This document shows, one piece after another, positions 8,614-17,439 of a stretch of 64,000 nt of DNA; positions within the stretch are counted from its first letter, which is position 1, and every line of letters begins with the position of its first letter. The stretch is from Pirellula staleyi DSM 6068. GTDB lineage: Bacteria > Planctomycetota > Planctomycetia > Pirellulales > Pirellulaceae. Both the position numbers and the translations under genes were made by a program. The notes beneath the pieces are model-generated. The model was not told where the DNA came from. It made no database searches and saw nothing but the letters and a program-made list of their open reading frames with translations. The stretch lies in the NCBI RefSeq assembly GCF_000025185.1, contig NC_013720.1, forward strand, positions 372,001 to 436,000. The letters are read 5' to 3'.

Positions 8614-9453
8614 ATGACGACGAATGTGAAAACGATGCTGACAGTCATAGACTCCCGCGAATCTCCAAGTCCCAGGAGATGCGTTGAAGTCGCGCTGGTT
8701 ATTCTGCTCATCAGCGCATACGTGATCGCAAGTGGTATCGTACTTCAGATTGCGGACGCCCAGATAAGCACTTCAATTGAGACATTGCAGGAACTAGCGC
8801 ACAATGGAAATGCCGAATCACAGTATGAACTGGGTCGAGCTTATGCCAATGGAGACAGCGTAGCGCAAGATTTCCGCGCGGCGCATCGGTGGTTCACTCG
8901 GGCTGCGCACAAGGGCCATCGACCTGCACAACGAGCGTTGGCGACCATGTATACGGAGGGCGACGGCGTTCCCCCTGATGCAGAGGTGGCCGCGCATTGG
9001 CTGTCACTCAGCAAGGGCAAAGAAGCCGAAGTTAAAACCAAGAGAACCGTACGAGTTCATAAGGAAAATGAATCAGCGACAGAGGTGAGTAAAGGATTTG
9101 AACTACTCGCTCTACTTGAGCGATTCATCCCCGATAGCGACCGAGTGCCACGTAGTTGGAGTACTGGAACAAATGAAGGACTACCAATTGCTTGGGAGAC
9201 GCAAGGCGTTTCGTCAATCACAGCAGGTGAGTTCGCCTCCGAGAGGGTTGGCACTGTAGTGCTTACAGTTCGCGGGGAGCCAACGTACAAAGTCCTCAAG
9301 AAGCAGGTGGAGCCGGGCAAGTGGCGGTTACGTCTATTGGGCGCCGAGTATGGGTACCATGCCTTCGAACTCGATGAGATGGAATTTACTGGAGCTACGT
9401 CTGCGTTTGGGGAGCAATTTATCGCTGAGCAGTTGGGGGACATCGCGAAATGA
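8614..9453 (+). CDS. Membrane-anchored Sel1-like repeat protein
   Basis: ATG at 8614 follows GAGG by 6 bases. The 279-residue protein has a single hydrophobic segment at about 24-46, then two Sel1-like (SLR) repeats at about 63-131, seen as AESQYELGRAYANGD and PAQRALATMYTEGDGV with the alanine/glycine spacing of that family. The rest (about 160-279) is of unknown fold. Sel1 repeats form helical solenoids for protein-protein contacts. Most of the protein would be outside the cytoplasmic membrane or in the cytoplasm, depending on orientation. It stands alone between the IS copy and an OB-fold-like gene. A cargo gene of the mobile region is likely; no function can be named. Confidence 0.65.
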   Translation: MTTNVKTMLTVIDSRESPSPRRCVEVALVILLISAYVIASGIVLQIADAQISTSIETLQELAHNGNAESQYELGRAYANGDSVAQDFRAAHRWFTRAAHKGHRPAQRALATMYTEGDGVPPDAEVAAHWLSLSKGKEAEVKTKRTVRVHKENESATEVSKGFELLALLERFIPDSDRVPRSWSTGTNEGLPIAWETQGVSSITAGEFASERVGTVVLTVRGEPTYKVLKKQVEPGKWRLRLLGAEYGYHAFELDEMEFTGATSAFGEQFIAEQLGDIAK

Positions 9454-9498
9454 ATACTGACGCGTGAGCCAGTCAGAGGTTTAAGTGGGAGAAAATAC

Positions 9499-10077
9499 AT
9501 GCCCTCCTTGCCGGGTAAGATGGAATCGTGGCTGTGGGAGACAAAATCATGCGGATCAGGGGGGTGTAGCAGTTCTTTGAAAGTGCTTTTCCTTGAAAGT
9601 GACGCGTCGGTTGATCAGTGTCCTGAGAAAGGCATCACACCAGTGGAACGTCAGTACGAGAAAGTAGAGGCGATCAATAGCGAAAGTGCCGTGCCAGACA
9701 AAGGCAGTGTTAAATCGGAAGAGCCTGTGGCCAGCTCAAGGGAAGTAACATGCCAACAATTCAGTACGATGTTTGGAAACGCCTCGGATTTCACGGATCT
9801 ACAAAAGAAGATCATATTTGAGAAAGTAATAAATAAGGATGTGGACTGGGTGGGTGAAGTGGTGGATGTGAGGTTATTTCTGGGGAGCGTGATAGTGTCA
9901 GTTAAATTCGCTGATGCAACCTTGGTTTCCGATGTCGACGTGTATGTAAAGAAGTCGGAAGGTGAAAAAGCGGCGAACCTACGAAAGGGTGTTGAAGTGC
10001 GGTTTCGCGGTCGATTAACCGAGTGGGGCGAAATCAGCAACCATACAGTGCAGGACGCGACAATTGTCGAAATGTAG
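9499..10077 (+). CDS. Hypothetical protein with C-terminal OB-fold-like domain
   Basis: ATG at 9499 has GGGAG 8 bases before it. The 192-residue product has a low-complexity charged first half (about 1-90) and a compact C-terminal half (about 105-192) with alternating strands: WVGEVVDVRLFLGSV, then VKFADATLVSDVDVYV, then VRFRGRLTEWGEISNHTV and a closing DATIVEM. The pattern of a GEV strand, a G-R-L-T turn and a final D-A-x-I-V strand is typical of OB-fold domains related to tRNA_anti-like proteins. It lies 45 bases after the Sel1 gene on the same strand and may share its transcript. No catalytic residues are evident. The fold assignment is tentative. Confidence 0.5.
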   Translation: MPSLPGKMESWLWETKSCGSGGCSSSLKVLFLESDASVDQCPEKGITPVERQYEKVEAINSESAVPDKGSVKSEEPVASSREVTCQQFSTMFGNASDFTDLQKKIIFEKVINKDVDWVGEVVDVRLFLGSVIVSVKFADATLVSDVDVYVKKSEGEKAANLRKGVEVRFRGRLTEWGEISNHTVQDATIVEM

Positions 10078-10118
10078 AGTCGTCGGCAGGAGCAATCTTC
10101 CGGAAGAAGTGTCCTCGT

Positions 10119-10496
10119 CTACCTGCAATCATCGACGCAATAGATCAGACGCCAGATGCGATCAATTTCCCCACGCTCGATGACTTCCAGCGGCTTGAAG
10201 CCGTCCAATGCATTGTTCGGTGCCAGAAGCCACACTCCGATCTGCTCGGCAGGAATGACTTCGACCAGCGACTGTCTCAGTCGGTGAATCTCCATCAGCC
10301 GTTGCCGAGAAGAATCGCTCTGCTCTTTACCTGCCTCCCATTCGGCGATCGCCCGCTCCGAGTAACCAGTGAGCCGCGAAAACAATTTACGAGTGAGACC
10401 GAGCGACGCCCGCAGGTCCGCCACAGAAGCGGCACGCGGTGCCGCCCGGAAGGCAGTGCCAAACGACATCAGCTTTTGGTGCGGTCGGGAACCCAT
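10119..10496 (-). CDS. Xre/MbcA/ParS-type antitoxin-like protein (no partner toxin)
   Basis: The start is placed at ATG 10496 because GGAGAT lies just upstream; a longer open frame to 10583 lacks this signal. The 125-residue protein has a helix-turn-helix (about 26-65, LRASLGLTRKLFSRLTGYS and ERAIAEWEAGKEQ) and a C-terminal domain with WLLAPNNALDGFKPLEVIERGEIDR split across residues 91-115. That Pro-Asn-x-Ala-Leu-x-Gly-x-x-Pro pattern is the MbcA/ParS/Xre antitoxin C-terminal domain (DUF2384-like). The usual partner is a RES-domain NAD-degrading toxin encoded immediately downstream; none is found on this strand before the Sel1/OB genes. It is thus an orphan antitoxin or an independent regulator. 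Confidence 0.7.
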   Translation of the reverse strand: MGSRPHQKLMSFGTAFRAAPRAASVADLRASLGLTRKLFSRLTGYSERAIAEWEAGKEQSDSSRQRLMEIHRLRQSLVEVIPAEQIGVWLLAPNNALDGFKPLEVIERGEIDRIWRLIYCVDDCR

Positions 10497-10890
10497 CGAA
10501 GTATCTCCAATGGTACTGTCGGCTGCGGCCAGAATTCGCTCAAGCAGTCGTGCATGCAAAAGTGCAGGTAGAAGCGCAAGCACTTGTAATTGCTGATATT
10601 TCTACCGCCAAAACCGTGCCTTTCCCGCACCAGCGTGCTATGGATTGCAGCCTCAGAACTTGCTCTCTGTTCATCGGAATTAGAGGGAAGAAACGCACCG
10701 CCTCTCGCTGACAGTCCGGCTGCCATCGGGAGGTCGGTGATGCCAACAGGTTCTCAGTTGGTTTACCTCCAGCTTCTCTCCTTCGGCCCTGTGCGGTCGA
10801 GTCCCCGGTTGCCTTGTTGGGCATCCAGTGGCTCGGCTGCGTCAGCCGGGCGGTTTCTCACGTAACCGTGTTTCGAAAAGGAGAGTCATC
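10497..10890. other. Intergenic stretch, no gene supported
   Basis: This 394-base gap separates the divergent antitoxin and DUF932 genes. Short overlapping open frames occur on both strands, but none has a ribosome-binding site or recognisable protein pattern. It should hold promoters for both neighbours. The DUF932 ribosome-binding site (AAAAGGAGA, 10876-10884) is at its right end. Confidence 0.5.
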
Positions 10891-11912
10891 ATGGCGAATC
10901 TTACTGCGGCCAATCAGGAGTTGTTCCGGCGACGTCCGGACGAGTGTTTCGCTTCACTCGACCAGCTTCAGGACTTTTGCCGCCAGCAACGCGCCGAATC
11001 CGCTGACATCTGGCACAAGCCGCAGGACGTGCGGCTCACTCACGACATGACGTTGATGATCGGGGAGAATCCCGATTACTCGCTCAACGACTGGTCGTTC
11101 ACGCAACTCTGTCGGATGGCCGGCGTCAGCAAAGAAACGATCAATCGTCTGTCGCCGAAGACGGCCAGCAAGGCGTTTGAAGAAACGCTGCCGCAATCAG
11201 ACAAGCCGTTGCAGCTACTGACGACTGGCGATCGCGTGCGGTCGGTGCATGGCGTGGCGTACACGCGGCTGTGGAATGCGGACCTGCTGGATGCCGTGCG
11301 CGAGGTCGCGACTGACTTCGACGCTCCGCAGCAGAGCAGCTTCGGTGGAACTGGGCTGTATTGCGGTGAGCAGGATCTGTTCGCGTTTCTCATCGACCCG
11401 CTGGGGTGGATTGAGATCGGCGACGAAGCGTTCGCTCCGGGCTTCTTCGTTTGGAACAGCGAAGTCGGTCGGCGAGCGCTCGGCATTCAATCGTTCTGGT
11501 TCCAGGCGGTCTGCCGGAATCATATCGTCTGGGATGCTGTGGAAGTGGTCGAGTTCACGCGCAAGCACACGGCCAACGTGCGTGAAGGGCTGGGTGAGAT
11601 CCAAAAGATCATCGCCTCGCTCGTGGCCAAGCGGGACGAACGCAAGGACGGATTCGTTCGCGTGCTGCAAAAAGCAATGACGGAAAGCTCGGCGACGACG
11701 CCGAAGCCGTCAGCAAGGTGTTGAGCGGCGAGGGGATTCCTCGCGAGCTGGCCAAGAAGGCCCTGGAAATCGCGTCGCAGCAAGGTCGCTTCACGATCTT
11801 CTCGCTGGTGGACGCGCTGACTCGGTTGTCGCAAACGGTGGTTTACGCGGGCGACCGGACCGAGCTCGACCAGAAGATTGGTCGGCTGCTCTCGCTGGCG
11901 CTCGCCGCCTGA
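10891..11912 (+). pseudogene. DUF932 (phage/plasmid-related) protein gene with one frameshift
   Basis: ATG at 10891 follows AAAAGGAGA. The first frame runs to 11724 and the second continues to 11912. Joined near 11687 they give a continuous protein: the first frame ends VLQKAMTE, the second supplies KLGDDAEAVSKVLSGEGIP and RFTIFSLVDALTRLSQ. The family is the DUF932 group found on plasmids, phages and integrative elements, about 330-350 residues, function unknown. Internal features include WSFTQLCRMAGVSKETINRL near 65-85 and the conserved RSVHGVAYTRLWN near 125. The slip is next to GGAAAGC, so one missing A would explain it; it may be a real mutation or a sequencing error. Confidence 0.75.
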
Positions 11913-11926
11913 AAGGCAGGCAAGCG

Positions 11927-12310
11927 ATGTCCGATCCTATTCCGCTGTCTGACGACGTGCCGTTCACGCTCTCGTGTTACGGCTGCGACTGCGACAGTCC
12001 GCAGTCCTACGAAGAAGCCATCCGCGACGGGTGGACTCTGATTCAGTTCACTCCTGATGGCGTGGCTGAAAACTACCTCGGACTTTGTCCGGAGTGCGCT
12101 GTTGAGTGGGATGCCCCTGGAGTGTCTGGGGGTGACCAAGCCTTGAAATCTAGTTCAGGAGATTGCAACGATGGCGAAGAAACCCGGGGTGATGGGACGC
12201 GAATAGAACTATTTGTTAACAGACTGCATGATTGGAGTTCGGAGAATCCGATGAATATCTACAACCGAAAGGGTTGCAGTGACAAAATTTGCTATGAATC
12301 ATTGCTTTGA
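11927..12310 (+). CDS. Small cysteine-motif (zinc-ribbon-like) protein, C-terminus probably chimeric
   Basis: It starts 15 bases after the DUF932 gene. Residues 17-58 contain CYGCDC and, after YLGLCPEC, two more cysteines: a four-cysteine zinc-ribbon-like pattern. The second half (about 70-127) has a different base composition and no recognisable pattern. Within it, at 12171, a strongly signalled start (AGGAG at 12157-12161) begins MAKKPGVMGRE and stops at once. This suggests that the end of this gene and a third operon gene were joined to unrelated DNA near 12200. The N-terminal part is probably the genuine protein; its link to DUF932 is positional. Confidence 0.5.
   Translation: MSDPIPLSDDVPFTLSCYGCDCDSPQSYEEAIRDGWTLIQFTPDGVAENYLGLCPECAVEWDAPGVSGGDQALKSSSGDCNDGEETRGDGTRIELFVNRLHDWSSENPMNIYNRKGCSDKICYESLL
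12171..12206 (+). pseudogene. Truncated start of a third gene in the DUF932 operon
   Basis: ATG at 12171 is preceded by AGGAG with good spacing and opens MAKKPGVMGRE before a TAG at 12204-12206. Immediately afterwards the DNA becomes AT-rich and unlike the preceding 2 kb. I read this as the 5' stub of a gene cut by recombination; it is too short to identify. Confidence 0.4.
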
Positions 12311-12429
12311 GCATAGAAGGATTCACTAGGTCTTACGATATGTTGGAAAAGAACTTCTCATCAATCATGTTCTCGGATAGGATCTAGCAGAATGCTGTTC
12401 GGTGCTTTGGGTATAAAGGAAGCAAGACG

Positions 12430-13329
12430 TTAGTCAAGTGTATATTCAGTTTCTACGGAAAAGCTGCCGATGTATCCATCAAATTTAGATTGCCGTTCCT
12501 TAACCAATCCATTGTGCGAATAACCTGGATTAGATGAATAGACGTGCACCTTATTGTCGATCAAATCAAACGTAATGTCTTGAGCTTTATTTTGCGTGAT
12601 TACATTGTAGCCAGTGTAATAAGTTAGATGCCGAGAGGGCGCTTCGCCAATTACGATGAACTGAGGGTCAAGTTTCTCCATCCATCTGCGCGGAATTTTT
12701 CCCGATTCACGTCCGTGGTGCGCCGCGAAGACAACAGTAGTCTTTTGAAGCAGAATGTGGTCAGCGATACTTTCCATGAATTCAGTCTCTAGATCGCCAA
12801 GCCACATGAAACTGGCTCCATCCTGTAAGGAGTAGCGGATTACAGCAGATGTGTTGTTATAGCTTTTGCCGGCATTGCATTCCGCAAGAGCTTCTTTGAA
12901 GTGTATATTGGAAGTGTCTGGCCACAGAATACTGATTCCGGATGATCCGCGTTCTTCGTCGGCCTCATTCATCCATTTTCGTGAGCAGTCTTTAGATATA
13001 TAGAATGCATTTTCGCCGTCGCGTAGTTTGCAATACCTCTCAAATGAATTGGTATTTTGAGCCTTCACGGCCGCATTCTTTACGGCATAAAAATTCGAGA
13101 TCGGCATATTGTCATCGAGTAGCTCAATCCCCCCAAAATGGTCCTCGTCTGGGTGGGTGGAAATGAACCGAACAATACTTTTGCTTCTCGACGCTTCTTT
13201 TAGCTCTGTAATTATTCTCTTAAAATTCTCTTCGCTTAGATCGCAGTCAATTATAGTGAAATTGTCTGATCCATGGTTTATATAAAACATATCGCCATTG
13301 CCAACGGCAAAGCTTTTAATAACAGGCAC
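12430..13329 (-). CDS. Metallo-beta-lactamase-fold hydrolase (ComEC-like)
   Basis: The 299-residue protein has the MBL-fold metal motif STHPDEDHFGG (His59, Asp61, Asp63, His64), the variant HxDxDH common in ComEC/Rec2-like hydrolases. Further ligand candidates are Asp in MWLGDLETEF near 177 and His in FAAHHGRESG near 207. There is no signal peptide or membrane segment, so it is a free cytoplasmic enzyme, possibly a nuclease or phosphodiesterase; the substrate cannot be told. It is downstream of a gene for a four-helix membrane protein on the same strand (153-base gap). Such pairs of a soluble hydrolase and a small membrane protein are common in defence-type modules. Base composition is AT-rich compared with the DUF932 segment. 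Confidence 0.75.
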   Translation of the reverse strand: MPVIKSFAVGNGDMFYINHGSDNFTIIDCDLSEENFKRIITELKEASRSKSIVRFISTHPDEDHFGGIELLDDNMPISNFYAVKNAAVKAQNTNSFERYCKLRDGENAFYISKDCSRKWMNEADEERGSSGISILWPDTSNIHFKEALAECNAGKSYNNTSAVIRYSLQDGASFMWLGDLETEFMESIADHILLQKTTVVFAAHHGRESGKIPRRWMEKLDPQFIVIGEAPSRHLTYYTGYNVITQNKAQDITFDLIDNKVHVYSSNPGYSHNGLVKERQSKFDGYIGSFSVETEYTLD

Positions 13330-13482
13330 AGCATCCTCCTCTTTCTGTGTTCCGAAATTGTGTTCATTTCACGAAGTTTAGGGGTTGCTCGTGATTCACA
13401 CACCCGCAGAAGTTCGTGCACAACTGAATTCTTGCGGGTTGGCAGAAGCACATCTCTTACTTCGTTAGATATCCACGCTCTC

Positions 13483-14247
13483 TTAGTTTGCGGAAGTTAT
13501 AATTGAACTTTTAGTGGAGTTTGACGAGGGGAATGTGTCACAAGTTGCTATCAATCGCTCAGCATACGCAAAAGCTGTGACTCGAACCCAGCTTGGCTTG
13601 ATCCGAAGCAGCCACCAAACAAGCATCCAAGCGCTGATTAAGCTGGCGGTAGCCGGTAAGGAATAGGGCATGCCCGATTCCGATCTCAGATATGTGACCA
13701 ACAGCGTTGCGATCAGAGAGCATATTGAAATGACTATCCCGGCTTTCTTCATGCCCCACAGATTTCTCCGAAAGCCGTAGTTGACATTCTCCGCATGTAC
13801 CAGTGGAAAATCTCTCTTGTCTCGAGTCCGTTCGCGAAGATATTGTGCACAAGATTCGTATACCGCGTCAGCTGCGGTTGGGTTGTTCTTTTCTGTAGTG
13901 TCACTAGGCATAGGCAGATTTGGTAACAGACTGGAAAGCGTTCGATGATATCGGGCCTTTGTGTTGATATCTAAATATGAATTCCGATGTCTCAATATTT
14001 GTGTAGTCGGCTTACCGCCCCAGTGCTCGAATAGCCATGGCTCTAAACGTTTTCCTTCGTCACGTCCAAGTTGCGCAATTAGGGCTGTCAATCCAAAATA
14101 TGTAACTATTCCAATCAATAAATGCATCTCAGAGATATCTGAGAATATACTTACGATTGCCAGAGCGAATGGTAAACTTACCAGTAAAGCAGGTTTGAGT
14201 CTTGCGCTACGATCGTAGTCACTACTAATCAGTGTAGTTAAAGACAT
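13483..14247 (-). CDS. Four-helix membrane protein next to MBL hydrolase
   Basis: The 254-residue protein has two pairs of hydrophobic helices, at about 19-60 (LLVSLPFALAIVSIF and LIGIVTYFGLTALIA) and about 168-216 (AGIVISICSLIATLLVTYL and ATASLISAWMLVWWLL). A soluble conserved-looking section lies between them, with TTQILRHRNSYLDINTKARYH, AADAVYESCAQYLRERTRD and FPLVHAENVNYGFRRNLWG. I recognise no named family. The upstream position to the MBL gene on the same strand suggests a two-gene operon in which this protein could be a membrane effector or anchor. The start at 14247 is chosen as the only ATG before the first helix; its ribosome-binding site is weak. Confidence 0.6.
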   Translation of the reverse strand: MSLTTLISSDYDRSARLKPALLVSLPFALAIVSIFSDISEMHLLIGIVTYFGLTALIAQLGRDEGKRLEPWLFEHWGGKPTTQILRHRNSYLDINTKARYHRTLSSLLPNLPMPSDTTEKNNPTAADAVYESCAQYLRERTRDKRDFPLVHAENVNYGFRRNLWGMKKAGIVISICSLIATLLVTYLRSESGMPYSLPATASLISAWMLVWWLLRIKPSWVRVTAFAYAERLIATCDTFPSSNSTKSSIITSAN

Positions 14248-14956
14248 GGGTTTATTTACGTTGTTAGAATAAAGTGGTGTGTGAACGATAGTTGCTCAAG
14301 TCATTAGTATCTGTTGAGCTCTGGTCGATCTTTCGGCACATTGGTGCTGCATTCACTAGATCGCCCAAGGTTCGCTCAGTTTCCATGCCCAAAGAGAAGT
14401 GCATAAACGATCAGTGATACACAAGCGAACTCAAGTTGCACCTGCGTGGTGTGAAGTATGAAATTGTTCGCGAACAGAATCGGAACCGGTCCGTTGGGGG
14501 TAGGCGGGTTAAAAAATAGCAGTCATCAACTTTGGTCCTCTGTAGCCGAATAAAGTTGATTGCCAGCAATGCAATTATCGCGCCGTACTATCGGGGGATT
14601 TGCATACCCGCGTCCTAAAGCTTTGAAGCATAAGTAATTACTGATTCCTGTCCCCTTCTGCTGTGAAACTTTTCACGAAGCATCAATTTCAATTCGTGTT
14701 GAAAATGGCAGAAGTGTCTGTTCCAAATTGCCGGAGTGGCAGTTTTGCTTGTATGTCGAAAATTTCTTTGCACTTGCCTTACCGAACAGTCGCCATTTGT
14801 GTGATCGAATGAGGCCGGACTAAACTTTTTTGACCACTTCCCTAGATCAATCATCTAGTTTTTTGCGAAAACTGCAAAAAACGCTTGAAATGAGTGTGCG
14901 GATTTTGGTACTAGCTCGTTCGTTACTGGAATCATGGACGATTCGCGGGAGAGGCG
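14248..14956. other. Intergenic stretch, no gene supported
   Basis: About 700 AT-rich bases separate the membrane-protein gene (leftward) and the Rep/recombinase module (rightward). No open frame with coding signs was found. This is a likely place for the left boundary and origin of the Rep/recombinase element, but no repeat matching its right end is visible. A GGGAGAGG ribosome-binding site for the next gene lies at its right edge. Confidence 0.5.
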
Positions 14957-16036
14957 ATGCTAGCGATTGAACAATGGGCTGAGGGGCGTTCGTTACTGCT
15001 GGCGATGGTCTCGCACATGATGGCAGTCAATGCGAGTGCTGCTTTCGATATCATCCAACTGGTTCGAAGCGAGGCCTTTCTTGCTCATCGTCGCGCCTCG
15101 GGTCTGCAGACTGCAGCTTGGCATGCTTGTTATCGCAAGCCCTTCAGTGTGGAAGCGGCAGCTCTCTCGGCAGTTCAATGTCTTGATGCAGGCATGAACG
15201 AGCAGGAAATTTCTGAAGACTGGCACGAGGTCTGCCATTTCGGTACTCCCTTATTCCTTCAGGAATTGACCCGATTATTGGTTTTCGGGGGTGTTACTCA
15301 GCGCGAGTATCGACTCTTTAGCAGACTGGCAAAGCGTTACTATCAACGGTCTCACTTGCCACTGATGCAGAAGATGTTGCGAGACGAGTGTCCTCCACTT
15401 CTGGATTCCGAGAGAGTGATGGCGAAGCCCGAGATTCTCTTCACTTTTTCAGTCGCTTTCCCCTGCTGGATTCACTTTCGCAAAACACCTTGGGAGTTGT
15501 ACCTAGCGGCAAGGTGTGGGGATTTTGAGGCTTTCGAGTCTCTGGCAAGGCTCGATTCCAGCATTCTCCAGGAGCCTCGTTTAGCCTCTCAAGCGGCTCG
15601 ACTAGCGCTTCATCATCCTGATCAGTCTCGGCTTCTTCTGAGGGCTGCTGAGCGTGGTATTTCTGACACGCTAACTCTGGCGAAAGTGAAGTTCTTCCTG
15701 GGTGGCTTTTTGTATTCCATGGCCGAACAGATGGAGAGATTCGCCAAACGGGAACCGATCTACGAAGCTGTTCTCCAAAGTGCTCAGCCAGGCTACGAAC
15801 GAGAAGTGCGTGGTTGGGTTAGCAAAGAGCGGCGAAAGATGGAGCGTGTAAAGACTGGTTGCCGCCTCACTTCGATGGATATTCGTAAGCTGTTCGATGC
15901 GGTCGCTCGGGATAAGGGGACTGGACTTGTCGATCCCGATTTTGATCAACAGCCCAATACCATACACCAGCGTTTGGCGCGTAACTGCTGGCCGGTGAGT
16001 GACTTGCTACAGAGTGACATTCGGCGCGCTGCGTGA
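14957..16036 (+). CDS. Hypothetical protein, first gene of the Rep/recombinase module
   Basis: ATG at 14957 follows GGGAGAGG with 5-base spacing. The 359-residue product is helical and soluble, with no membrane segment or signal peptide. Visible features are SEAFLAHRRASGLQTAAWH near 40-58, a repeated short pattern around LASQAARLALHHPDQSRLLL near 210-228, and a basic stretch WVSKERRKMERVKTG near 295-310. I do not recognise the family. It ends 41 bases before the rep gene and is on the same strand, so it is probably co-transcribed with replication and recombination functions and belongs to the integrated element. Confidence 0.55.
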   Translation: MLAIEQWAEGRSLLLAMVSHMMAVNASAAFDIIQLVRSEAFLAHRRASGLQTAAWHACYRKPFSVEAAALSAVQCLDAGMNEQEISEDWHEVCHFGTPLFLQELTRLLVFGGVTQREYRLFSRLAKRYYQRSHLPLMQKMLRDECPPLLDSERVMAKPEILFTFSVAFPCWIHFRKTPWELYLAARCGDFEAFESLARLDSSILQEPRLASQAARLALHHPDQSRLLLRAAERGISDTLTLAKVKFFLGGFLYSMAEQMERFAKREPIYEAVLQSAQPGYEREVRGWVSKERRKMERVKTGCRLTSMDIRKLFDAVARDKGTGLVDPDFDQQPNTIHQRLARNCWPVSDLLQSDIRRAA

Positions 16037-16077
16037 TGCGAGGGGCTTTCAGCCCTTGATTCGCGATCGTTGCTTCC

Positions 16078-17439
16078 ATGTCAAACCGGAAGCAAAAAAC
16101 ACCGATCGTGCCTCGCCAATACGGCGAATTTCTTGTCACAGAGGCCATTGTGGAGCGCCGCAAGCGTTCCAAGCGTCCTGAGAGCGCGAAGGCCTTGCCG
16201 CTTTTTGATGCGGCTGATGGTAAGCAGCCTGAAACGCCTTGGGCGTGCGAGCGGAGCAAGAGCGAGCGGGCGGAGCCCGCCGCACTGCCCGCCGCCGCAG
16301 GCGGTGGGCTCTTATTTCAATCTAATGCGCAATGCTGTGACAAAGATCCTTCTGAATCCCTGCCTTCTGTTTCCTCCCCTACTCCTACCCCCTCCTTCGA
16401 TTCCTTCCCTCCTGATCCTTCCGTCGTCTACTCCCTTGATGAAATTAGTCGTCCTCTAGGGACGAAACTCATCCTCCGTGGCTGTGGCTGTCGTAAGTGG
16501 CACTGTGCCGACTGTGGCCCAAGTATGGGCTGGCGGCTACAGTCGAAGCTGATCGAACGCGTAGGGCACTTTAAGAGCGTCCTGGGGATCACGCTCACCG
16601 TCGATGGGAGTTTGTTCGAAAGTCAGGAGCTGGCTTGGCAGTACGTGATGGAAGAACGCCTGCTTTCGCGGTTCCGTCGAGAGCTCGAACGCTTGGGCTA
16701 TCTCCACAGCAAGCATTACTTCTGGTCGATGGAGTTTCAGAAGAAAACCTTCCAGTCCCACTGGCACCTGCTTTTCGATGCTAAGCATGTCCCGTATGGC
16801 GTCGTCGTCGAAATCTGGAGTCGTTTTCGCCCGAAGTGGGCTCCTCCCCTCGCCGAGCCGATTACAGCGGAAAACTATCAAGGAAAGGCACCAGCGTTTG
16901 GAAGTGTCTGGATCAGTCCTCCTGGGCCAGCGCACAAGGCCGCCTTCTATGCCACGAAGTACTTGATCAAGCATCCCGCCGAGGGCTATCCCGATTGGGT
17001 GCTTGATCGTGTGGGACGGATGCCGAGGTTCGGGCATAGCAATGGGTTCTTCCCTCGTCCAAGCAACCACGATGCCAGCTGCTTCTGTGAAGAATGTCGT
17101 GGAGAACGGGCACCTTCCCCTGTCGCTAGTAAGCCGCGAAAGCCGAGTAGCCAGCCAGCAGCGCGCCGCCGTGAAGCAAAAACGATTCGAGAGCGAATTG
17201 CCGCGTGCAAAACTACTTGCTCCATCGTGGAAGTCGAGCAGCTTCAGCTTCCCGATGGGTCGGTGGTGGATGGTAAAGGCCGATATGGCGGAAAGCTCGA
17301 AATTCCCTACGCCGAAGTTCGCGAGTACATCGGAGCCGAAAACGATAAGCGGTCGGCCCTCGAAGTTGATCCATACACCCTCGATGAACTGCAAGCGAAA
17401 GCGAGAAGCAGTCAAGATCGTCAGGAGAATCCCTCATGA
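16078..17439 (+). CDS. Rolling-circle type replication protein (HUH-like Rep)
   Basis: The 453-residue protein has a cysteine cluster CGCRKWHCADCG near 135-147 that could bind zinc. It then has the core expected of a HUH-type Rep: YFWSMEFQKKTFQSHWHLLFD with His228-Trp-His230 as the HUH motif, and FYATKYLIK near 289-297 as a likely nucleophile-tyrosine motif. A second cysteine group CFCEECRG follows near 341. HUH Reps nick one strand at the origin to start rolling-circle replication of plasmids and integrative elements. The N-terminal 110 residues are low-complexity and coded partly by GC-rich palindromes. Its stop overlaps the next start (ATGA), so rep, the small gene and the recombinase are coupled. 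Confidence 0.75.
   Translation: MSNRKQKTPIVPRQYGEFLVTEAIVERRKRSKRPESAKALPLFDAADGKQPETPWACERSKSERAEPAALPAAAGGGLLFQSNAQCCDKDPSESLPSVSSPTPTPSFDSFPPDPSVVYSLDEISRPLGTKLILRGCGCRKWHCADCGPSMGWRLQSKLIERVGHFKSVLGITLTVDGSLFESQELAWQYVMEERLLSRFRRELERLGYLHSKHYFWSMEFQKKTFQSHWHLLFDAKHVPYGVVVEIWSRFRPKWAPPLAEPITAENYQGKAPAFGSVWISPPGPAHKAAFYATKYLIKHPAEGYPDWVLDRVGRMPRFGHSNGFFPRPSNHDASCFCEECRGERAPSPVASKPRKPSSQPAARRREAKTIRERIAACKTTCSIVEVEQLQLPDGSVVDGKGRYGGKLEIPYAEVREYIGAENDKRSALEVDPYTLDELQAKARSSQDRQENPS
16265..16308. repeat. Two GC-rich hairpins inside the rep gene
   Basis: GCGGGC-GGA-GCCCGC at about 16266-16280 and CCCGCCGCC-GCA-GGCGGTGGG at 16288-16308 are adjacent inverted repeats with stems of 6 and 9 bp (one G-T pair). 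They lie in the low-complexity linker of the Rep and resemble REP-type palindromes. They could be an inserted palindromic element or a binding site for the Rep itself. Confidence 0.6.

Noticed and set aside
16537-17415. 292-codon minus-strand open frame
   Set aside because: Antisense shadow of rep, which has HUH motifs and coupled neighbours.
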